The position numbers and the translations under genes are program-made. Positions 59,310 through 64,000 of a stretch of DNA of 64,000 nucleotides are shown here, in pieces (positions within the stretch are counted from its first letter, which is position 1; every line of letters starts with the position of its first letter). The stretch comes from Delphinapterus leucas (Eukaryota > Chordata > Mammalia > Artiodactyla > Monodontidae), in contig NW_022098076.1 in assembly GCF_002288925.2 (NCBI RefSeq), forward strand, positions 85,429,612-85,493,611, read 5' to 3'. The notes under the pieces are model-generated. The model saw nothing but the letters and a program-made list of their open reading frames with translations, ran no database searches and was not told where the DNA came from.

Positions 59310-60785
59310 TGTGTGAAAGGTCTACTCATAACTAGAGAAATGCAAACTAAAACCACGTGGAGATGCCTTTCTCAGCCATCAGACTGGTGAGAATTAAAGA
59401 GTATGGCTCACACAGTGCTGGCAAGGCTCTGAAGAAACAGACACTCTCATATATTGCTGGATATGCAGTAAACACTGACACCGATACAGAGGTGTGCTTG
59501 TGTGTAAATGCATACATTCACACACGCATTCCTATTTCTCTCAGCAGTGACCACTGAGAGACTCTGCAGCAGTGACATGCCAGTAGCAAGGCACACACCT
59601 GAAACCCAAATCCTGGTTTCTAAATATCATTCTCCACTGAAAGGAACCAGCCCTTCTTAGAGAAATAGTTGATTCCAGAGCTGGCACATGAAAAGTATGA
59701 GATGATCTTGAAATATGCTGCACCACAAAGTAGGAAAGTGCTCAAAGAATGACAGAAATATGTCCAAAGGACAGGGCACCAGCTTTTAAAGGTGCTCCTG
59801 TTAACCAAACTGAGGACGATTTGACCATCAAAATAAATAATGATAGTAATGATTACAACCCACAAAATAAGTAAGAATCCACGAGTCAATGTTGATATAA
59901 ATAAAGTTAATGGGAGAGAAGAAAAGTTCTTATAATAGAATAAAAACTAGTAAAGGTAGAGATGATGAGATTAGAAAATCACCATTTGGCAACCACCGTA
60001 GTAGCAGACGGTTCAAGAAAGAATAAGCATCAATGAACGCTAAAACAAGGGGCTAAATGTCTGCTGAGAAGTTGGATACTTATATAACTTCAAAGTATCT
60101 CCCCACAAGATGCCTAGTAATTACAAATGGAGAGCAGTCAATTTTCAGGAGAGAAACTTAGCAGACCCCATCACAGCAAGTGACAAAGTAATGTGCACTG
60201 TGAAGGACACAGCATCACTTCTGTGACCTCCCTGCTAATCACCTGAAGCTGATCATGTGGAAATGTTGGACAAACCCAAATAGAGGGTACTGTTTAAACT
60301 TCAAAAACAAAAAGGTCAGAAGGACAGAAGGGAAAAAAAAGGGAATCTGCTCTAGATTAAAGGACACTAAAGAGACCAGTCATGTAATCCTGGATTGCAT
60401 CCTGGGCCATCATTTATTTTCCTTTTGATATAAAGTACATTAGTTCACAACCTTCAAAATATCAATAAGGACTTTAGATAACATAATAGTACTGTATAAA
60501 TGTTAATTCTCTGATTTTGGTATTTTATAAGAGAGTAACCTTATATATAAATATAGATAGACAGATATAAGGATATATAAGAATGGTTATATAAGATAAT
60601 ACCCTAGCTTCTAGGAACTACACCCCGATGTATAGGGGCATCATCTCTTATCATGAAAGGGGGGATGGGAAATGAGTGATCAAGTAAATAAACATTTTAG
60701 AATCATACATATAGAAGTAGTTTATAATAACTTTTCAACATTTTTGTGTCTAAAATTATTTCATACTAAAAAATTTAAAAGAAGA
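59310..60785 (+). mobile_element. Ancient LINE fragments
   Basis: The left part (59325-59465) resembles old L1 ORF2: TAACTAGAGAAATGCAAACT, then TTGCTGGATATGCAG. The right part (60360-60785), with GTAATCCTGGATTGCATCCT and an A-rich end, is similar to the old LINE tail at 1640-1890. The material between is diverged. Whether this is one element or two is unclear. Confidence 0.5.
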
Positions 60786-62330
60786 TAAATGAGTATATGT
60801 GCCCCTGACTCAACGCTAATTTAAGTAGAAAATAAAAAGAGTTTTATGAGCATATGTAGCTGACTAAGCAATGTTCATCTTCTGAAGGGTAAGTTTGTGA
60901 TCAAAATCCACCCCCTCATGCTGACTGAATTAATCTAGCTTGGTGACACGTGACAAATTCTACTCTAATCTTACTGGTGCACCTAAATCCGGGGATTTAA
61001 GTGGGCATGTGACAGGTTAAATTTTCTTCCATAAGCAAGCAGTACCTTTAGCAATCAAATCTGTAATGACTCAAGAGCTTTAAATGTCATATTTACCTTC
61101 TGTTTCCAAATAGAAACCAATGCATGATGTAAAGATCATTTTTAATCACTAGCATCATCAGGATTGTACATTCTTAGTTAAAACTTATCTTGGAAACATA
61201 GCTTTCCTGCTCTCTAACTCTTTGATAATATTGTTGCTATTTGTCTCTATACCAAAATTATCACACTGAAAAAAAACTCCTATAGGATTTTCCTACTGGA
61301 TTTCTTTTTAAGAAAGGAGAGTGATATCAAATATTTAGAAATACAGAAACAAGTACTTGTAATATAGAGGCTTGTGTATTGTAGCTTTGAAGGGTGTCTT
61401 GTTAAAGTCACAGGTGATGAGTATATTCTTGAGAGGAGAAAAAAGAAGGAAGTTTCTCTTTGAATGCTGGGAAAACAAGAACACAGAATGAAGTGGAATC
61501 ATAGGATCATTTTGAGATGAAGGACCACTTCAGCAAGTACATTGATTTTTATTAAGAGTGCACTTGCACTGGAGCAAACGTTTCAAATCTTGATGGATTT
61601 AGGAAAAGCAAGAAGCTCTTCTGCTATTTTTCAAGAAGCACCTGCTCAGCGGTCAGAGAGTCTTACTTTCAGCCACAGTGGAGTAGTACCAGCAGCGAAA
61701 AGGTGCAATCACCATCCAGTAGACAGATTCAGGACCACTTCCCTCCAACTTGCTCAGCAGAAACAAAGAGCCATGGAGGCCATCAGCCTAGATCAACAGA
61801 AAATGCAGCCTGACAACTCGAGGTGGAGACCTGTGAACAGCATCAGAAGGGACATATGTGTGGACAGCAAAGGGAGAACAAGGAGAACGTCCTGTCCATA
61901 ATTTTTGAAGCCCTTTGCAAAGGGGCCTGTCTGACTCTCTAGACCCTGGAGACTTCATACACATAAAGCAAAGATGCAGAAACCATGACTCACAGATTCA
62001 GGCCAGGAAAGCAGGAAACCTGTTTAAAAAAAAAAATTACTTTCATTGTTTTAGTATCTCCTTATAAGGGTGAAAATCTTCCCTGTAAATTCACTGGATC
62101 TTACATATGGGTCTTGGCTTATTGATTTTTTTTTTTGGTTGAGTGCATTCTATTCTTCCAGTGCCATGTTCTCACTTTCTCTCCATCACCTGCCCAACAG
62201 GGAGGCTGAGATGCTTAATGTGGTGAGATCTAAAGGGACCTAAAGGACAGTCCATGGACGTGCAGAAATACAAAGCCCTGTCACTGAGAGAGCCGGTGCT
62301 GGTTCAGCCCATCTCTCCTCGTTCTACCAG
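60786..62330. other. PID1 intron, unassigned
   Basis: No exon or named repeat was recognised. The 119-codon plus-strand ORF at 61542-61901 has no recognisable domain and no splice or promoter context. Confidence 0.45.
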
Positions 62331-62339
62331 GAAGGTGGT

Positions 62340-62715
62340 GTGACAGTTAATTTTCTACTCAACTGGGTCCTGGAGTGTCCAGACACTGGCTAAACATTAC
62401 TCTGGGTGTGTCTGTGAGGATTGTTTCTGGAGGATATTAACGTGTGAGTCCTTAGACTGAGTAAAGCTGACGGCCCTCCCCAATGTAGGTGGCCCCATCC
62501 AGATGAGGGCCTGGATAGAATAAAAGGTGGAGTAAAGGAGAATTTGCTCTCTCTGACTGACTGTCTTCAAGCTGGGACATTGGTCTTCTCCTGCCTTTAG
62601 ATTTGGACTCAGGCTGGAACTACACCATTGGCCTTCCTGGGTCTTAGCGTGCCAACTGCAATTCTTGGGAATTCTCATAAGCCTATTACTTAGGATAAAT
62701 CTCTTAATTATATAT
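62340..62715 (+). mobile_element. Left part of an LTR-like repeat
   Basis: GTGACAGTTAATTTTCTACT, TAAACATTACTCTGGGTGTG, GACTGAGTAAAGCTGACGGC and a TATATATAATAAAC end resemble a common old mammalian repeat. Its expected terminus (TTCTATTGGTTCTGTTTCTC, CCTGACTAATACAG) reappears at 63551-63591, after an insertion. I believe it is LTR-derived, but I cannot name the family. Confidence 0.55.
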
Positions 62716-62727
62716 ATAATAAACAGA

Positions 62728-63225
62728 GGATCCCCAACCTGCAGTGGTTCGACTTACAGTTTTTTGACCGTACGATGGTGCAAATGCGACATGCATTCAG
62801 TAGAAACTGTACTTCAAATTTCGAACTTTAACTCTTTTTCCAGACCTGCAGTATGATTCTTTCTTGTGATGCCAGGCAGCAGCAGTCACCACAGCCCCTG
62901 CTCAACCAGACATCCACGAGGGTGAACAACTGACACACTTTCAACCATTCTGGACCCAGACAACCATTCTGCTTTTCGCTTTCAGTACGATACTCAATAC
63001 ATTACATGAGAGAGTCAACACTTTAGTATAAAATAGAGGTTTTTTTAAGATGATTTTGCCCAGCCGCTGGCTAAGTCAGTGTTCTGAGCACATTTAAGGT
63101 AGGCAAGGCTAAACTACGACGTTTAGTAGGTTAGGTGTATTAAATGCATTTTTGACTTATGACGTTTTCAATTTACAATGGGTATATCAGGATGGAACCC
63201 CACTGTAAGTCAAGAAAGGTCTTTA
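62728..63225. mobile_element. Probable Tigger-like non-autonomous DNA transposon
   Basis: About 500 bp has ends that are partly complementary. The left end reads AGGATCCCCAACC, then GGTTCGACTTACAGT; the right end, in reverse, reads GACCTTTCTTGACTTACAGT. TA dinucleotides are near both ends. It splits the flanking LTR-like repeat. No transposase ORF is present. Resemblance to eutherian Tigger/pogo MITEs is from memory and tentative. Confidence 0.5.
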
Positions 63226-63229
63226 TATA

Positions 63230-63595
63230 AATAAGTCTATCTATTAGTCTTTATCTGGTATGTTCCAGACAGAGGCCAGCTGGGTTCTGGACAAAAGACC
63301 ACTGTGACTGACTCTGGGGGATGCTGGGATGAGCTGTCACTGAGATTGACATTGTCATCACAGCCTAATCTACACGCCCTCCCCTTCCTCCCTGTGCATT
63401 CTTACAATAGTGGTCCAAAACTTTCATGCCATGAACAGTTTTGAAGAGGCAACCTGGATTGAAATAGGTGAATGTCCTCTCTCCAAGGGTCACGTAAATA
63501 CAGATCCTGTGATCTAGATCTAGATATGTGCGCACACACACACACACACATTCTATTGGTTCTGTTTCTCTCGAGGACCCTGACTAATACAGGTA
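63230..63595 (+). mobile_element. Right part of the LTR-like repeat plus CA microsatellite
   Basis: A (CA)n tract at 63533-63550 runs straight into the terminal motif CTATTGGTTCTGTTTCTC and CCTGACTAATACAG. The interval 63245-63500 is not clearly part of the same repeat and may be further inserted sequence. Confidence 0.45.
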
Positions 63596-64000
63596 GGATC
63601 CACCACTCCACCACCACCTGTCCTCTCTTCCCTGCTTGCACCCCACAAATTCTGCCCCTCATCATCCCCTCTCCTTACTTTAGAGGTAGCCCTGAATGTT
63701 CCTCAATTACTGCCAGCTCTCAAACTCTACACAGTGATTTCGTAAGAGTGATTCTACAGAGAAGCTAAGCTGTGAAGTCTCTGAAGGGAAGTAGACTAGG
63801 GAAGTCACACTTGATTCCCCTTCATCACCAACTTATACTTGGGGAAAACAATGAGATGAATCTTCGTGCTCATCATTTCCTGACAGAACAGGCCATCCTT
63901 AGCCTCGCACAGGAAGTGCCCTGGCTTGGACTGTCAGGGAGTTCAGAGCAGAGAGGCTGTGCCTTCAGGAGGTCCTGGCACCTCTCTTTCCCAGGACTCT
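63596..64000. other. PID1 intron to the window edge
   Basis: No exon or repeat was recognised. The 98-codon ORF overlapping the CA repeat is an artefact. Confidence 0.45.

Noticed and set aside
61542..61901. 119-codon plus-strand ORF
   Set aside because: It has no recognisable domain, no repeat source I can name and no promoter or splice context; length is compatible with chance in 64 kb.
63472..63768. 98-codon ORF with His/Thr repeats
   Set aside because: It is created by the CA microsatellite at 63533-63550.

Overview
The window is mammalian nuclear DNA, most likely from a cetacean and probably a toothed whale. The main evidence is several copies of a tRNA-Glu-headed SINE of the CHR family, whose head begins GGGCTTCCCTGG and which ends in an A-tail. 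Alongside these are a young L1 family whose 5' end begins GAAGATGGCGGAAGAG, an irritans-like mariner, and old eutherian repeats (MIR, L2, MaLR LTRs, ancient L1). There are no bacterial genes, operons, CRISPR arrays or functional RNA genes. Nearly all short ORFs are chance or repeat-derived. Repeat families were named by eye, without a database.

The one cellular gene I recognise is PID1 (phosphotyrosine interaction domain-containing 1), on the minus strand. Its terminal coding exon lies at 44265-44741, behind a textbook splice acceptor. It encodes the whole C-terminal PTB/PID domain, 158 residues, with no stop or frameshift. The likely 3' UTR runs to about 42588, ending just past the first AATAAA downstream of the stop. 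Therefore 44742-64000 is the last PID1 intron and 1 to about 42.58 kb is intergenic sequence downstream of PID1.

Layout: 1-82 is the very 5' end of an inverted young L1 that runs off the left edge. 1-31 kb is intergenic, with CHR SINEs, 5'-truncated L1s, MIR/L2, a MaLR-type solo LTR at 21.4 kb, an old hAT-like remnant at 19.8-21.3 kb and an ancient LINE patchwork at 21.8-24.0 kb. 31.07-38.39 kb is a full-length but inactivated L1: CpG-rich 5' UTR, ORF1 split by a SINE with a perfect 16-bp target duplication, and ORF2 broken by frameshifts and nonsense codons although its reverse transcriptase core is open. 38.4-42.6 kb is mostly unique sequence with one L2 and one MIR.

The PID1 intron holds a young L1 3' end (49.4-50.3 kb), an old L1 3' end (55.7-56.4 kb), an almost full-length 1.28-kb mariner with a dead transposase (56.6-57.9 kb), an unidentified 219-bp poly(A)-ended retroinsertion with a 16-bp target duplication (58.2-58.4 kb), an old LINE (59.3-60.8 kb) and an apparent DNA transposon nested inside an LTR-like repeat (62.3-63.6 kb). 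I found no undescribed coding system. The most interesting features are nested insertions, inverted L1 heads, tandem duplications and the inactivated transposase.
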